A DNA stretch of 64,000 nt from Litsea cubeba (Eukaryota > Streptophyta > Magnoliopsida > Laurales > Lauraceae): the NCBI GenBank assembly GCA_012931725.1, contig CM022945.1, forward strand, positions 102,826,432-102,890,431. The letters run 5' to 3'. Position numbers and translations under genes: made by a program. Positions 1-13,179 of the stretch are shown here, one piece after another; within the stretch, counting starts at the first letter, position 1; every line of letters begins with the position of its first letter. The notes under the pieces are model-generated. The model searched no databases. It worked only from the letters and a program-made list of their open reading frames with translations, and had not been told where the DNA came from.

Positions 1-1033
1 AGCGACTTTCCCATGTATGTAAAGTATGTCACTGAAGAGGCTGCAACTGAGTGGTCAAAAGAGAGTGGCAGTGTTTTCAATCTCGCTTCTCTTGATTTGG
101 AATCAAGCTACTGTTGCACTTGGAACATAGCAGATGTGAGGAAAAACAGAGAACAAGCAGGAAGAGGAAGACTGCTAAGCAGGAAACAAAGAGAGTGGCA
201 ATTTCTAATGCCTTTGATTCCTTGCATCTTGTGCATATATGCAAGATGCAATTTTGAATGCATCAAAATTCGAAACTCTTCATCAGCAAACAAAGAGACT
301 CTTGATAAATGTTATGGCACATGCTAGACTTTTTGAGTATCACTCGTTATCAGCAAACTCAAACCCATATGTGACACTTAACACAACTTTGATTCTCAAC
401 AGCTTTTGCCAGTGTAATCTAGCTTAAAATGGATTGAGACAGAAGAAATGAATCTATATACGGGAGATCAAATGGCAAGTTACCAATTCTACGGAGCAGA
501 ATTTCACTCTAATTCAAGTAAATCCAATGGTGAATTTGAATTAATGCTGTGTGATTTACTCGCACAGGTGAGACAACTCAATTTGGACGTGAATCAATCA
601 AATTGCAGCTTTCAACCAAGCACAGTGGAGTGGTTCAATCAAAGGGTTCACAGCTTGACATTGATGAGAAGTGGGCCACATGGTGCAGGTGTTTATGCAG
701 AGAGTAGGGTGATTTATGATACAATCACAAGTAATAATGAATCATTTATAAGATTCTTAATTCTTGTTACTGAAGGGAATTCAGCTGAGTTTAATGGGTG
801 GTTAGATAGGTCGATTGCCATCTCGTGCTGACTCAGTCTGTTCATGATCTATCAACCCTTAGTAGTGAGTCATCTTGTGCTGACTCAGTCAAGGAACAAA
901 CAGAGACTATTTATTGCGTATTGTGATTGGTTGAATGGTTGCTCCAGGGGACACGGATGCAGGGAATCATGTAATGAATATTCCAATTGATTTGGCCCAT
1001 TGAGATCCAAAGATGTGATCAACAATTAGGCAT
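1..1033. other. No recognised gene
   Basis: Two short open frames are present (13-327 and 448-831 on the plus strand). Neither shows a domain I recognise, and neither has convincing splice signals or codon structure. The stretch may be the tail of a degraded gene or repeat running in from outside the window. I see no RNA gene here. Confidence 0.4.
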
Positions 1034-1041
1034 CCCTCAGC

Positions 1042-1616
1042 TAGGGTTGTAAATGGGTACCCGATTACCCGAAGGTTCCGACCCGTTAGGATCCGGGTCT
1101 GGGTCCTTATTTTGGTCCCGATAAGAAAATGGTTCCGGTTCCGGATCCTTTTTTTTGAACCGATACCTAAACGGTTCCGGTTCCGGATCCACAGTGGCTC
1201 AGACCCGTGGACCCGGGACCCAACCCAATATATACTAACATAAGGTAACTTTATTACGTGAGAACAGAACCCTTTTTACTTTTCTACATTAGGGTTTTTT
1301 ACTTTTCTACATCTCATTGCCTGTTTGGATGTGATTTCTGAGTTTTTGGTTAAAAGTGTCTGTTATTGATAGACAAAATGTCACATTAGTGTTTGTAGGT
1401 ACGTGATCCAATTGAAATGTAGAAAAAAAACATAATTTTTTTAAATAAAAATACAGGTATTAGTTTAGACCCGGAACCGGAACCAGATCCGCCTCACAAA
1501 CGGTTCCGGTTCCGGTTCTGGTTCCCATTATTCTTAACGGTTCCGGTTCTCCTTCTTAGAAAACGGTTCCGGTTCCACCATGGACCCGAACCGGAACCGA
1601 CCCGTTTACAACCCTA
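1042..1616. mobile_element. Non-autonomous hAT-type element, 575 bp
   Basis: The element starts TAGGGTTGTAAATGGGT and ends with the reverse complement of the same motif (TAGGGTTGTAAACGGGT), giving 17-bp terminal inverted repeats with one mismatch. It is flanked by a perfect 8-bp duplication CCCTCAGC at 1034-1041 and 1617-1624, which is the hAT hallmark. Both subterminal regions are filled with GGTTCCGGTTCC-type repeats in opposite orientation, the usual layout of hAT transposase binding sites. The middle is AT-rich and non-coding, so mobility would need a transposase supplied from elsewhere. Confidence 0.88.
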
Positions 1617-1624
1617 CCCTCAGC

Positions 1625-3990
1625 ACAGTAATGGAAGTTATCCAAATAAAATTTGCAGGAATATTGGAAAATCTCAAACTTTATGTTTTTATTGAGATAT
1701 CAGAAAATCTCATTTAATGAAAAATAAAATTTTAAATTAAAAGTTAAAAATCTTTAATTATACATTATAAATCTTTCAAATACTATCGGATAAAAATGTT
1801 GGACCATGAGGAGAAAATACATCATAAAAGTAAGAAGTAATAAGTTTTTACTTATTTTTTTTTATTAAAGACTTTGCAAAAACTGCTTGTATGCTAAGCG
1901 GTAATTTTCTTTTTTTTATTAATCCACTTTATATTTGATGTTGGGCATCTTTTTGTTTTTTTCTTTTTTTTTTGGACATGGTCTGGGGGTGGTTTTTAAC
2001 TTTAGAACTAAGGGATGATCCCCGAACATGAGTGTGAAACTATATGAATATTTTAGTTCATTTTTTCTTTTGCCAGGTTGGCCTGTTAGCCGAGTGTGAT
2101 CTGTGGGTGTGTGTGATAACGCATGGTGTCAACACCCTTCAACCATAAATATGTTGGCATGTGATGTGAAACTATAAGTTGTGATGGCATTTGGATCGAT
2201 TATATAAAAAATTCGTTATAGAAACAAAAAAGATGATAATTATTTCTTTCACCATAAGTCCACAATATCATAATAAATCACACTACAAGCGATTAATAAA
2301 CATGTGGTGTGGAATCTACCCAACCCCATGCATCACATGCCCCCATGAAATTAGTACCTGTATTTCCTTTTTTCCGTACGTACCACTATATACACATTAC
2401 TACCCAAAAAATGCATCCCTCATCCTCCAACCATCTTCACGTGTATGACACCTTCCTTGGAGATGGCAAAAGGTGTTTGGTTGGAACAAAAGGTACAAGA
2501 CAACACAAAGGTGGAACCCAATACTTATATATGGGCAGGAATCAGGATTGGTGTTATCATGTGATGAAAGTGAAACACAATCTACCAGAAAAGTTACTAA
2601 TACCTAACTTTATCAAGTATCTCTTCTTTTGCCCCTTTTTTGTGCAGTTGGGCAGCGTTAGAAACCATTAAAATGCTTAACATTGAATTGAGATGACCAA
2701 CTCAATTCATCAATCTATCATTCGACCCACATCTAAAATTCAAACAGATTTAAATCACTATCCCTCTTTGTCTTATTAGTTTGGGGTGCCCTCCATATGA
2801 TGAGTAATATACCAAAGATGTTATTATGATGCCTGGGGTTTTCATGTTTTGATTATCTATTTGCACATCATCAATCTGGTAATGGTTCCATCTCTAATTA
2901 GAATAGAATTATCATGATAAAGCATAGATTGTAATTCTGAACAGTAATGATTTCAGGTGTGGCCCCCTCAAGAGATTTATATCATGATATAAAGCCTTAT
3001 ACCAGAAGACAGAGAAAAGAAACTACATCTCTCTCTCTCTCTGTAAATATTGGTAGTATATTTTCTCTTGATAGTTGAGTGCCTCCATTCAAAGCTTGTT
3101 GGCATGTCTTATTCGATCAATCAATCCCAGTTCAAAAACTAAAGAGAGCAAGCAAAGCATTAGATGCCTCGTCCACGACCGTTGTCTGTCCTCTACTCCC
3201 AATGCAGCTGTCCATATGCCTAAATTTTCAAATTGTCCCTCGTGGAATACCCAATTCTTGGACCCAATGCAATGGGTGGGCCATCTCTAGCATCATACAT
3301 AGATGACCAAATACCAATCTATATCTTCTTTATTCTTTGTTTTATTTTTATTTTTTTTTTTCCATTACCTTCTACTTTTTGGACAAACAAAGTAAAGATA
3401 AATTATCTTAAACATCATCTTTAAATTACATCATCTTACAAATCTATTTTTACAAGTTCTTTCATAAATTAGAGTTAAGAAATAATTGCAGAGCTACAGT
3501 GCAATGTCGTTGTATTATCGAGTAGTGTAATGCCTTTTTTTTTAATATATTGTGGGGCTCGCCTTTTTAAGATCCTATGTGGTGTTCAATGTGTAAATTA
3601 CTTCTCGAATATATAAGATGGGCACTATTGTTATACCCCTTGCATGTGAAACACGAGATGAATTTACTTCAATTTCTCTAATTAGGGATAAAAATGGAGG
3701 AAGTTTCTCGTGTTTGATCAATCTAACGGTTGGCCCACCAAAACTCTCTTTAAAAATCTCGATACAACAAATATGATGGGTATTAAGATTGATGAGGGAC
3801 TTGTGTTTTAAAAAGGTGGGCCCCATTATGCATTTTAGAAGAAGGGCCCTACACCATGCTACAAAGCAGGCGCTGTATTGTAATTTGTAGACGTTATTGT
3901 TAATAGATTTTCGAACCCTTTTTTGACATGAGGGAAAACATTTGGGATTGTTTTTGAAAATCTCACATTTTAAAAAACACAGGCATCTGC
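1625..3990. other. Intergenic, no gene seen
   Basis: AT-rich sequence with short poly-T tracts and a small CT repeat near 3030-3041. The open frames are short and overlap in several frames. Part of the 3.9-4.27 kb stretch is CT-rich and is probably the core promoter and leader of the TBL gene that follows. No RNA gene was seen. Confidence 0.5.
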
Positions 3991-4268
3991 TCTCCGCCAC
4001 ACAAAGTTACTCTACTCCACTCTCTTTCTCTCTCTAGAAGCTGCAACACCATCAAAATCCCTCTTTTGTCCTTTCTCTCTCTTTCTAGTGTTTCTCCAAA
4101 CTCCACCGACAAAAATCGATTCGATTCGATTCTCTCTCTCTTCTCTGCAATTCCCCTTCGATTTCCTCCGGATCTCTTTGTGTGGAACTGAACGGATCTG
4201 GTCGGATTCAGTTCATTTAAGGACGATGTGGATTTCAACAGATGTTTACTTGTTTGGATGTTTGAGAG

Positions 4269-5696
4269 ATGATGAGTAGTTTCAACCGCAGTACCTCTGG
4301 CCAATTCAGCCGGAGAAGTCTGAGCTTTAGGAAACCTAGGGTTTTTATTACAATCCCATGTAAATGCTGGTTCTCACTATCTCTCAATGGGTTTATCGCA
4401 TTTTGTTTGTTGGTCTCTTTGTCTTCAATAATTGTCTGTGTATGTCTAATCTTCTTCCCCAATCTGGGTCTCCAAAATGGGGTTTTGGAGCTGATGGATT
4501 CGACCAGTGAGTGCAATTTCTTTAATGGCAGTTGGGTTTTGGACAAGAGCTACCCTCTGTACAACAGCTCAGAATGCCCTTTTGCAGAACGGGGTTTCAA
4601 TTGCTTGGTGAATGGCCGGAGGGATAGAGACTATCAGAAATGGCGGTGGAAGCCGCGGCATTGTGGGTTAGCTCAATTTGATGTGCACAGCATACTGGGG
4701 ATGCTTCGAGGGAAGCGGGTTGTTTTTGTGGGTGATTCAATGAGTAGGACACAGTGGGAATCTATGATATGTTTGCTAATGACTGGGGTGGAGGATAAGA
4801 AGACTGTTTATGAAATCAACAGGAATAAAATCACAAAACAGATGAGGTTTTTGGGTGTGCGGTTTAGTTCCTTTAATTTTACTGTTGAGTTCTTTCGGTC
4901 GGTTTTTCTGGTAAGGCCAGGGAAGCCTCCGAGGCATGCGCCGAAGAGGGTGCAATCTGCGGTTAAGCTGGATGTGATGGATGATTTCAATAAAAGATGG
5001 ATTGATTCAGATGTTCTGATCTTCAATTCAGGGCAATGGTGGACGCCTGGGAAACTTTTTAAGGCGTAAGTTTCTTTTTGTTGCCTTTGAATTGTGCAGT
5101 TGAGTGTACATGTGGTCATTTGTTTTAGTAATGCAGATCTTATGCATTTTCTTTAGATGTTATGCTATCTATATTCGACTTGATATTGCCTTGTTTTAGT
5201 GGTATGAGCTTCTGATCTGGATTCTTCATTTCAGTGTACCCCTTTTCACTCCTTTTTTTTTTGGAAGTAGAACTGGAAATTATTGAGAAATCCAAACTTT
5301 ACAAACATGTGGAGAAGGCTGTCTATTAAGATAATAGAGGGCTGCCAAGATGAAAAACTAAATATATCACAAGAACAGACTTACCAATCAAGACTTATTC
5401 TGATCTATGCTTACATCAAATTGGTGCCACAACATCCTGATAGGTTTGATTGTATCCCACTCTGTGTCAATCAAATGCCAAATGATATTGTCGAAGCTTA
5501 TGTGTTTAATGGCCTGTGAAATTTCTCATGACATCTTTTAATATATTTAATCAATATAAATCCCCCTTTTAAATTAAGGCATTTTCGAATGTTTTATACG
5601 AAAAGATCTACACATTTAACATGAACAGAAAAACATGCCTGTTAAAATTCCAAATGAATGTTGTTCCAGGAGTTTACACTGTCCAGCAAATCCATC

Positions 5697-5733
<37 letters not shown>

Positions 5734-7705
5734 TCAGAATAACCCCATCATCCAAGATTTCACACATGTCGTGTGGTATAATCCTCATCAACCTTGTGGG
5801 AATGTTCAACTCATCATTAGAAAGTTGTGTGTGAATAATAATGGTGGAATGATGTATTAAGCATTTGCAAAATTGCATGTACGTTGTAATTACTTCGTTA
5901 CATGCGTTTCCATTCACGTTTACATGTATTGTGTGGAAGAGTCTTATGGGATCTGTGTTGTTCCTGTGTATGAGAATGTGTACTAGTAGCTAATGTTTCC
6001 ATGTAGCAAGTCAAAATTTTATGAAATAGTAGAGTGCAATTTATTTGTTGGGGGAAAATGCCTTTTTCAAAGTCTGTCTTATATTGAGATCGGGGTTGCA
6101 ATTAATGTGTTTAGGGGAATTGTGTGCTTGTCATTAAAATGTCATTTCCATATGCATATCATTAACTTGAGTCTTGAATGTAATATATGTAATGGTCACC
6201 CAATGATGGATGGAGTCTTCACAGTTCACACATTCAGCATGGATGCTGGATCTTGCAGTTATCACCATCGGCAACCCAAGAGTCTTTATACAAGGGGAAG
6301 CACTTGCTCAATGAAATCACAATAGTGAGAGGAAAGAGTACATTTTCGTTGAATGTATAAATGAGAAAAAAAAGGGAATTATAGAAGACTGGATAACAAT
6401 CCTGCCTAATTTCTTTCTTGTTGCCATAGCCATTCCAAATGCCAGTCTCTTTACGACCAGTTAGCCATTTTAACCATTGGAATGGAAATTTATTATGCCT
6501 TGCAACATTTATTCTAGCTGTCCATGGCAGCATGTCTTGTTGTTTTGCAACTCAAAAATCCATTCCATCTATATTATTAGGTTACCATGGACATGGTACA
6601 CCACTTGTACGTTTGTTTCCTTGGCTTATTCCATATTCAACTTTTTTCTTTCATTTTTTCACATGCCTGTTGAAAATGCTTATTAGATGTCCTTCCTGAC
6701 AGGGGCTACTATTTCCAGGTCAATGGGACACTGAAGCTTGGAATGCCCATTGACATTGCATTTCGAACAGCCATGAGCACGTGGGCATCATGGGTTAAAA
6801 CTTCGGTCAACACAAATAGAACGCACGTCTTCTTTCGAACTTTTGAGCCTTCTCACTGGAGGTACTCCTTTCATGTTCTTTTAGTGGGTCTCCAAACTTT
6901 ATATTAATACATGAAAATAGGGTCCTTAAAACTCAATTTGACCATACAGTTCAACCTAATTCAACCAAGACTGGCAGTTGGTTCTGTGACCAGTAACCAT
7001 TTTCTTCATGTCCTTTGGCTGTGGGATCAGTTTGTTTGTGCTGAATTAACTGGTTTAAACATCTCAAAAACCTCCGGGATTTTAATCTTTTTTATTTATA
7101 ACACACCCTTCCCCTGTTAGACCTTTTCAACCCCTTTCTCTTTCCATTGCTGGAACACCATTATTGGTTATCATCATGCACCTCATCAACCCAGTATGCT
7201 TTTGAAGCTTGTAAGCTTTCGAATATTCTCAGACAATATCCATAATAGATTTATGTATTGAAGTGGTTGGCTTAATTTTGAAAATCTTACTATATATTTT
7301 CCTATCAGTCCAAAGGTTTGACTTTCAAATTCTGTTTTATGAAGTACTGCTTATTTTCTTTAGCTTAAATTTGTCAGTGCCATGTAAGAGAGCCCGTAAC
7401 CCATATTTTTATGCATCAGCAGCTCAGATAGAAAGTTTTGCAAAGTGACTCGATACCCAATGACTAAAACCAGTGTGAAAGGCTATAGTGTGTTTTCAGA
7501 CATCGTTTCAGAGGCGACGGCAGACATGAAGGTTCCCGTGACTGTTCTTCGCGTAACTTATATGTCCGCCTTGAGAAGTGATGCCCATGTTGGCAAGTGG
7601 AGTGACACTCCATCAGTTCTGGATTGTAGCCATTGGTGCCTTCCTGGAGTACCTGATGCTTGGAATGAGCTCCTCTTCTCTTATATTTCTGGAAAGTTTG
7701 CCTAG
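4269..7705 (+). CDS. Trichome birefringence-like (TBL, PMR5/DUF231) protein, 3 exons
   Basis: Proteins of this family O-acetylate cell-wall polysaccharides in the Golgi. The exons are 4269-5065, 6703-6861 and 7420-7705. All introns are GT-AG and phases match, giving 413 residues. Residues 40-63 form a signal-anchor helix typical of these type II Golgi proteins. The Cys-rich PMR5N-type region spans about 80-132. The GDS esterase motif lies at 155-157 in FVGDSMSRTQWES. The partner motif DCSHWCLPG, with Asp387 and His390, is near the C-terminus, so all expected catalytic residues are present. The start is the first of two adjacent ATGs and follows a CT-rich leader. Exon 3 begins after CATCAG at 7419, which makes the in-frame junction HWS. 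The wording around the motifs resembles the TBL8 subgroup, but I did not test this. It is the only clearly single-copy gene here. Confidence 0.93.
5699..5731. repeat. (TA)n microsatellite in TBL intron 1
   Basis: About 16 uninterrupted TA units in the first intron of the TBL gene. It is likely length-variable. Confidence 0.95.
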
Positions 7706-9429
7706 CTAACTGTTCCATGTGGTAAGGCTTATTTTAGTAAGAAAAAATATTTACTTTATTCATTTTTCATTTGTTGACATCAATTCCTGTCTCCCTTGGA
7801 TGTACATATTACCAGAATGTAACTATCTAATCCTCCAAAACTGATGCAAACATATTGGTTCAACAAAGTCAAACTCATATGCCAAAATTCAGATCGGAAA
7901 GAATAGACTTTGGTGACAACTTGTCCAAGGCGAAGAAGAAAATCTTTTTCATGAGAATTTTAGTAGGTATATATTTCTTAAGATGTGATTAGGTTTTTTA
8001 TTATAAATTTGATTTGATTAGATATAGTTTCCTATTTTTTAAAAAACTTTTAGGGTTCTTTGTTTCCTATTAGTTTGGGAGATTCATTTTAAAAAATCCC
8101 TTGGCAGGTTGATATTTTCCCTTTCTGGAAGTCTCTTGGAGACCTAATTTCATGCTTCGGCACTTTTATTATCCTTATTGATTATGCTTTTTCCAAAGGG
8201 CTTGCATCAATGAGCCCTATAATAACATTGTTGTTCTATGCTTGGATACACTGAGGATAGCTTGTTCCCAATCAGAAACACAAGACCTTAGTATAGCTTG
8301 TTTACACGAGACCTTGTGTGGACTGGCTGCTCTGAGGAATGTTTTATTGGATTAGTAATCAAAGGGTTATCTTTGTCAAGATGACTGTCCACCAGATTTC
8401 CTAGCAGACAATCTAAATCTGAATATTTAGATTTGATCACCAGTTCACCACCACATGCTGTTTAGATCTGGGTTCAACGTTGTGACTGGTGATCCCCAAA
8501 AAATCAGTGTCTGATCAGAAAGGGTTGTATCATGGATGGTCACGCTGGGATCAAACGCATATACACCATGTAGTTATTGTAGGTGATTAACAGCAAGAAG
8601 AATGCGTAACATCCTAATTATTATTAATGTTGCGTGCATGCAGGTTGGAAAAGTGGGAAAGATGACCATCTCACTTCTAGACAAATGTTGGTTTGATGCC
8701 CTGGCTTCTGCTGAAGAAGACGAGTATATCTTTTCTTGAAGCAGCACCGATGGGATTTTTTTCTGACAATTATTGTATTTTTTTTTCTTTCATTCTTTTT
8801 GTAGTCTAGTAGATGGGTCATAATTGTAATTTAATGACCTAGAGGAAATGTAGTTTTTTTTTTTTCTCCTCCCTGTCGTTGAGGCATTGGCATCAATCTT
8901 GTACTTTTGATATTTTCATTACATTCACGTGTACAGACACTTAACAGTAAAGCAATTAGATATGGAAATTACTCTCTTTTTGTGCAACTCATTTGTTCTG
9001 GCTTGATGAAAAGGGGATACTTATAGTCAATGTAGAGCTTTTTTTTTTTTTTATGGTTCACTGGGAATGATCTAGCATGCTTGCATATGCATGGGAACTT
9101 TGGTCCACTAGAGCTGTTTGATGTGGCAGGTGGTTGCAGCATTGTCTGAAACCAGTTAAGCATTGGGTCATTGACCCAGCAGATAGGTTTTTTTTCTCTG
9201 CACCCGATCCGATCATTTGAAGTCAACCATCATTTTTGTTACTTACATTAGATGAGATGGCTAGAAATGTCCATTATAGTTACGTTGCGCACACGTAGTA
9301 GTGTCTCCAAATCCTATGAATACGATAGATGGGGACCTAAACTTTGAGGTGAAACGTCTGTTATAACTGTCAAATGGCAAGAGATTGTTGTAGCCATAAA
9401 TCTGCATGTCTTAATTTATAGTTGGACTA
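7706..9429. other. TBL 3' region and spacer
   Basis: The first few hundred bases probably contain the TBL 3'UTR. The rest is AT-rich with poly-T tracts and no recognised coding, RNA or repeat feature. The first duplicated block begins just after it. Confidence 0.5.
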
Positions 9430-10942
9430 GATCTCTTCCACGTTGTGTCCACTATGTAAGGATTCTTGGGTCTCACGAACCTGTTAGCAGGCACATTTAT
9501 GACTACACCAACTTTTGGGCCTAGCAGAACACCTGAAGAAGAGGGCATGGTCGCTGACCCCACACAGACAGCCGGTGGGGTATACTAGCAGTTAAGGAGG
9601 ATCTTCGTCAGCCAAGGGATGAAGAAGAATGAAACAGTTGACCAAGGATGCCCCAGTAGGTCCACACTCCACACAGAGCTCAGGTCCTGGAAGTGAGCTT
9701 GACCCGGCAGGCTTCTCCTTCTTACTCCAAGGCCCATGCACCATCAAGAACCATTCTCTGAAATCAACAAGCCCTTTGACTACATGCTCAAAGGCGTTCG
9801 ATGCATCATTCACATGGATGGCTAGATGATTGCAGCTTTATTAGGCAGTATAACATGGAATACATGATGTGTTATTCACATCGACCTTTGTAGTGTAATA
9901 CACATTTCCGCAGCCTCAATTTCATGTACAGGCACAGTTTGTTTCAAACTGTAGTAGTCCTTTTATTTTAAACTTGTTATGTTGTTGAGAGCATGTATCT
10001 CTTTCTTTCTTTTCTTTGAGATCATTTCCTCCCATTGCATAATCTTTTTAGAACTTAGATGATTGTTCTGCTATGCCATCAGTGTGGCATATATACTCTG
10101 GGGCTGTGATTGGTAGTGAAACTATGAATCAACATGGATGATAAGAGTTAAGAAGTACAAAAAAAAAAATTCATACACTGAGGAAAATCAACTAATCCAT
10201 AAATTTTCTTAACTTTACAATGTTCTACTTCTAATATAAGTGATCTCAATCCTTAAAAGAAAACACACAAACACACCTCCCAACCAACAGTACATCTTAA
10301 ATATCTCATTTCTCCCCTAGTCTCCCATTTTTCACGTTCACATCTTCTCATGATCATTTTAAGGGCTCATTTGGATTTCATAAAATAACTGCAGACTACT
10401 TAGTTTGTGCATAAATGAAGAGCACAATGGGAATTTGGAAGAAAAATTAGACGTCAAAATCAGAGAAGAGAAAGGCGAGAGTTCAAAGGAAAATGTGGTG
10501 TCACTGGGGTTGCACTCTTATGGATCTTCTTCACCTTCTTCTCCCTATTCTCTCCCACTTTGGTTTGTGCCGAATCATCTTCTAACTTCAGAGGAGAGAT
10601 CTTCAGGAATGAGAAACAAGAGAGAGAAAGACCCATCTTCAGAACTGCAACTAGTTCTTGGATTGTAGATTTGAGACCAAGGCATGGTGGATTTATATAC
10701 GTGGGTGATAACTAATATCCCCTGCATGTGTGCAAAACAACTAAAATGCCACCTCAAGTTGTTTAGATGGATTTATGATGGGATCCTTGAGCAGATACAA
10801 TGTTTTGTTTTAGTCTTTTTCAGGTTACCTTGCTCATCAAGTATAGAGAATTTTCAACAAAGGCAACTTGAAAGAGACATGATGGTAGATTCCTTCTTGC
10901 CTTTAACTTGGAATGATGTTGTCAGACAAGTAATATAGACTT

Positions 10943-11093
10943 GGATCCGGATCCCCTGTTTCGTCCAAACGAATCGGGGGCCACACGCAAAGGGGGTGGA
11001 GGAAAGAGAAATATGTTTCTCTTTCATCCGCCCCCTCTCCGCCCCATCAGATGTCGTCCCCTGATTCATCCAAACAGGGGACGTCCGTTTCCA
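10943..11093. mobile_element. Foldback MITE, 151 bp, flanked by ATAGACTT
   Basis: The 8-bp direct repeat ATAGACTT occurs at 10935-10942 and 11094-11101. The ends are imperfect inverted repeats: GGATCCGGATCCCCTGTTT against GGAAACGGACGTCCCCTGTTT on the other strand. The centre is a near-perfect hairpin, GAAAGAGAAA facing TTTCTCTTTC. The paralogous block X2 lacks the element and its immediate surroundings. An 8-bp duplication fits a hAT-type MITE. Confidence 0.65.
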
Positions 11094-11116
11094 ATAGACT
11101 TAGGTGAGGTGGAGTC

Positions 11117-11229
11117 TGGATCCTGAGAGGATTTTCCCCGCGTGGACCAATTAGGGATGTGAAGAGGCAGATCCTTATTGGTACACTCACGGTCACCGTG
11201 GGGATTGAGGAAAATTCTCAGATGATCCC
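11117..11229. repeat. Short inverted-repeat element
   Basis: The left arm, starting GGATCCTGAGAGGATTTTCC, faces a right arm that reads GGATCATCTGAGAATTTTCC on the other strand. The spacer is about 60 bp. X2 lacks this sequence. It is probably a second small MITE next to the previous one. No clear target duplication was found. Confidence 0.45.
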
Positions 11230-12470
11230 AATTAAGGTGATGTGTGATTGTTTAAAGGCAATGGGCCCTCAAGCCTGGCCCCATTAGAGTGGGACCCACT
11301 ACAATATATTTCTCATTTCAATTGGTCTGAGTTGGTACATCTGAATTCCGTTGATAGCTGATTACATCCATACCACCTCCATTGTACAAGAAGCAGGTCA
11401 GTCACTCTGGGGGCTGCCGTTCAAAGCTATTTTCATTTGTAAATGAATCACATGCGTAAAAATGTCTAGCTTCCTTCATAATTACCCCCATCAATGGAAG
11501 CTAGATGCTTTGAATAACATTCTTTTGCAACATGTAAATGTTGCACTTGCACATGAATAACATTTACGCATTACATATTCTTCCAAAATCTCAAATCTTT
11601 GATCAACAGCATCAGAAATTAATGTAGAGTATTGGATGGTTAAATATATTCTCTCCTGGCAATGTTTGGATATTGCCTATGCAACATTGGTATAATTGAG
11701 TCATCATATGCTTTATGATTAATTTGTGAGCCACCTCAGTTTAGCCCACCTATTAAAACTCCAAACTACTTAAATTGATCTGCAAATCATGTGCTTAAAT
11801 TGATAAAAAAAAAATAGTTATTATGCAATACTTTGTTCATATACTTTTTATATAATTTATCTTACAATGAACTTCTGTTAAAGTGAAATAGCCTCTCCGA
11901 TCAACATCTGGGCCTGTTTGGCAAGTCTAATCTTTCTGGAATAGATCAGATCTTGAATCTGTTTAAAATAGATTTGTTTCAATCAGTCTTTTTTTACAAA
12001 TATAATGTTTAGTAAGTTTGATTCGATTAGAAAAGTGAAGAATTTCACAGGCAAAGTTGGGTTGTCAATGAGGCCCTGTTATGAGAGTACCAGCTCTTAA
12101 AAGGCCCACAAATGAAGGCTTCTGTAGGGGTGCTCAAGGGCCAAGCCAGCTTAGCCCACTTTGGGCTGGTTTCTGACCATGGGTTTTAGTATTTGAGGTG
12201 CACCTGGATCTAAATTTTTGGCCCGTTTAAAATATATGGGATAAGACTGATAGAAAGCCCGAAACCTGACCCGACCTAATTGATTGAATGGACGGGTTGA
12301 ATCCTGACATCTTTAAAGCGGGCCAAGTTCGGGCCAGGCAGTTAAGACCCGACCTATTTTTTTCGACCTTCATATTATGGGAGTATGGAGGCAATTTAGT
12401 AGGACTGAAGTACCTTTTTTTCAAGGGGCTGCACACAAATTGTGATAACCATTCTAAACAGCTAGGTTGC

Positions 12471-13179
12471 TAGATAAGGTATTTCTTTTCTTGGTATGGT
12501 CATGATTGTAAAACATGTTCCAGACCCACTGTTGATCAGGTCTGAAACTGATATGTATCCAGTCAAATGATTTACTGGTCCTCTGTAACCACTTTCCTAC
12601 AAAATATGTTGAGATGTTTAGACAACTAAAAATCTTCATTCACAATGGTTTTAATGTGTTTAACATTTTAGGAAAAAAAAAATACCATGTATTATAATCT
12701 AGTGGGGTATTATTGTATTGGTTTTGGCAGATGTTTTGGTGGATGATTTGAATGAATCTTAGTTGTGAGTTCCCCTTGAAGGGATCTCAATTCTATCATG
12801 ACCAAAAGATTTATTCATTTATTTATTGAGAAGCAACCTCCAAATGATGGAGGTGATAATTCCTTCAATATGAGTGAAAAAAATCAGGCATTTTGGGACA
12901 ATTCTAGTACATTTGATGGACAACCCTGGCATCATCTCTCACCTTGATCCAGCTTCTGAAAGGCCAATAAGCTGATGGTCTGCATAATGATCATCCAAAG
13001 GCTAACAATATGGACAGTCATGCAAGGGAATGGGCTTTTGTGATGATGATTTGCATTATGATCAACCCAAAGCTAATGCAAGGTGGACGGTCAATGGTCA
13101 TGCAATGGAAGATGTTTCTAAAACTATTGTGTGGGAAATTTCCAGAGCTACAGGATTAAGCTAATCACAGCCATCAGAT
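12471..13179. other. Spacer with no recognised feature
   Basis: Homology with unit 2 stops near 12470. The segment holds diverged internal repeats such as two similar phrases about 60 bp apart near 12980-13070. It has no long open frame and no recognisable RNA gene. Confidence 0.4.

Larger units (their letters stand above)
9430..12470. repeat. Spacer block X1, first copy of a segmental duplication
   Basis: This block matches 29139-33725 in order and orientation. Landmarks shared by both include the stretch around AGGCGTTCGATGCATCATTC, the sequence around GAGGAGAGATCTTCAGGAAT, and the run starting GGGCCTGTTTGGCAAG. Short minus-strand frames (for example 9592-9813) are shared but broken differently in the two copies. 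I do not recognise them and make no gene call. X1 has its own private insertion at 10943-11093. It lacks the G-runs, the 0.8-kb hairpin/hAT insert and the SINE present in X2. Confidence 0.8.

Noticed and set aside
448..831. A 127-residue plus-strand frame as a gene
   Set aside because: No family resemblance, no partner exons and no supporting signals; the start is arbitrary. Left as unrecognised.
9592..9813. Minus-strand frame shared with 29220-29498 as a conserved gene
   Set aside because: Similarity is explained by the X1/X2 duplication. The frame is broken between the copies and matches no family I know.
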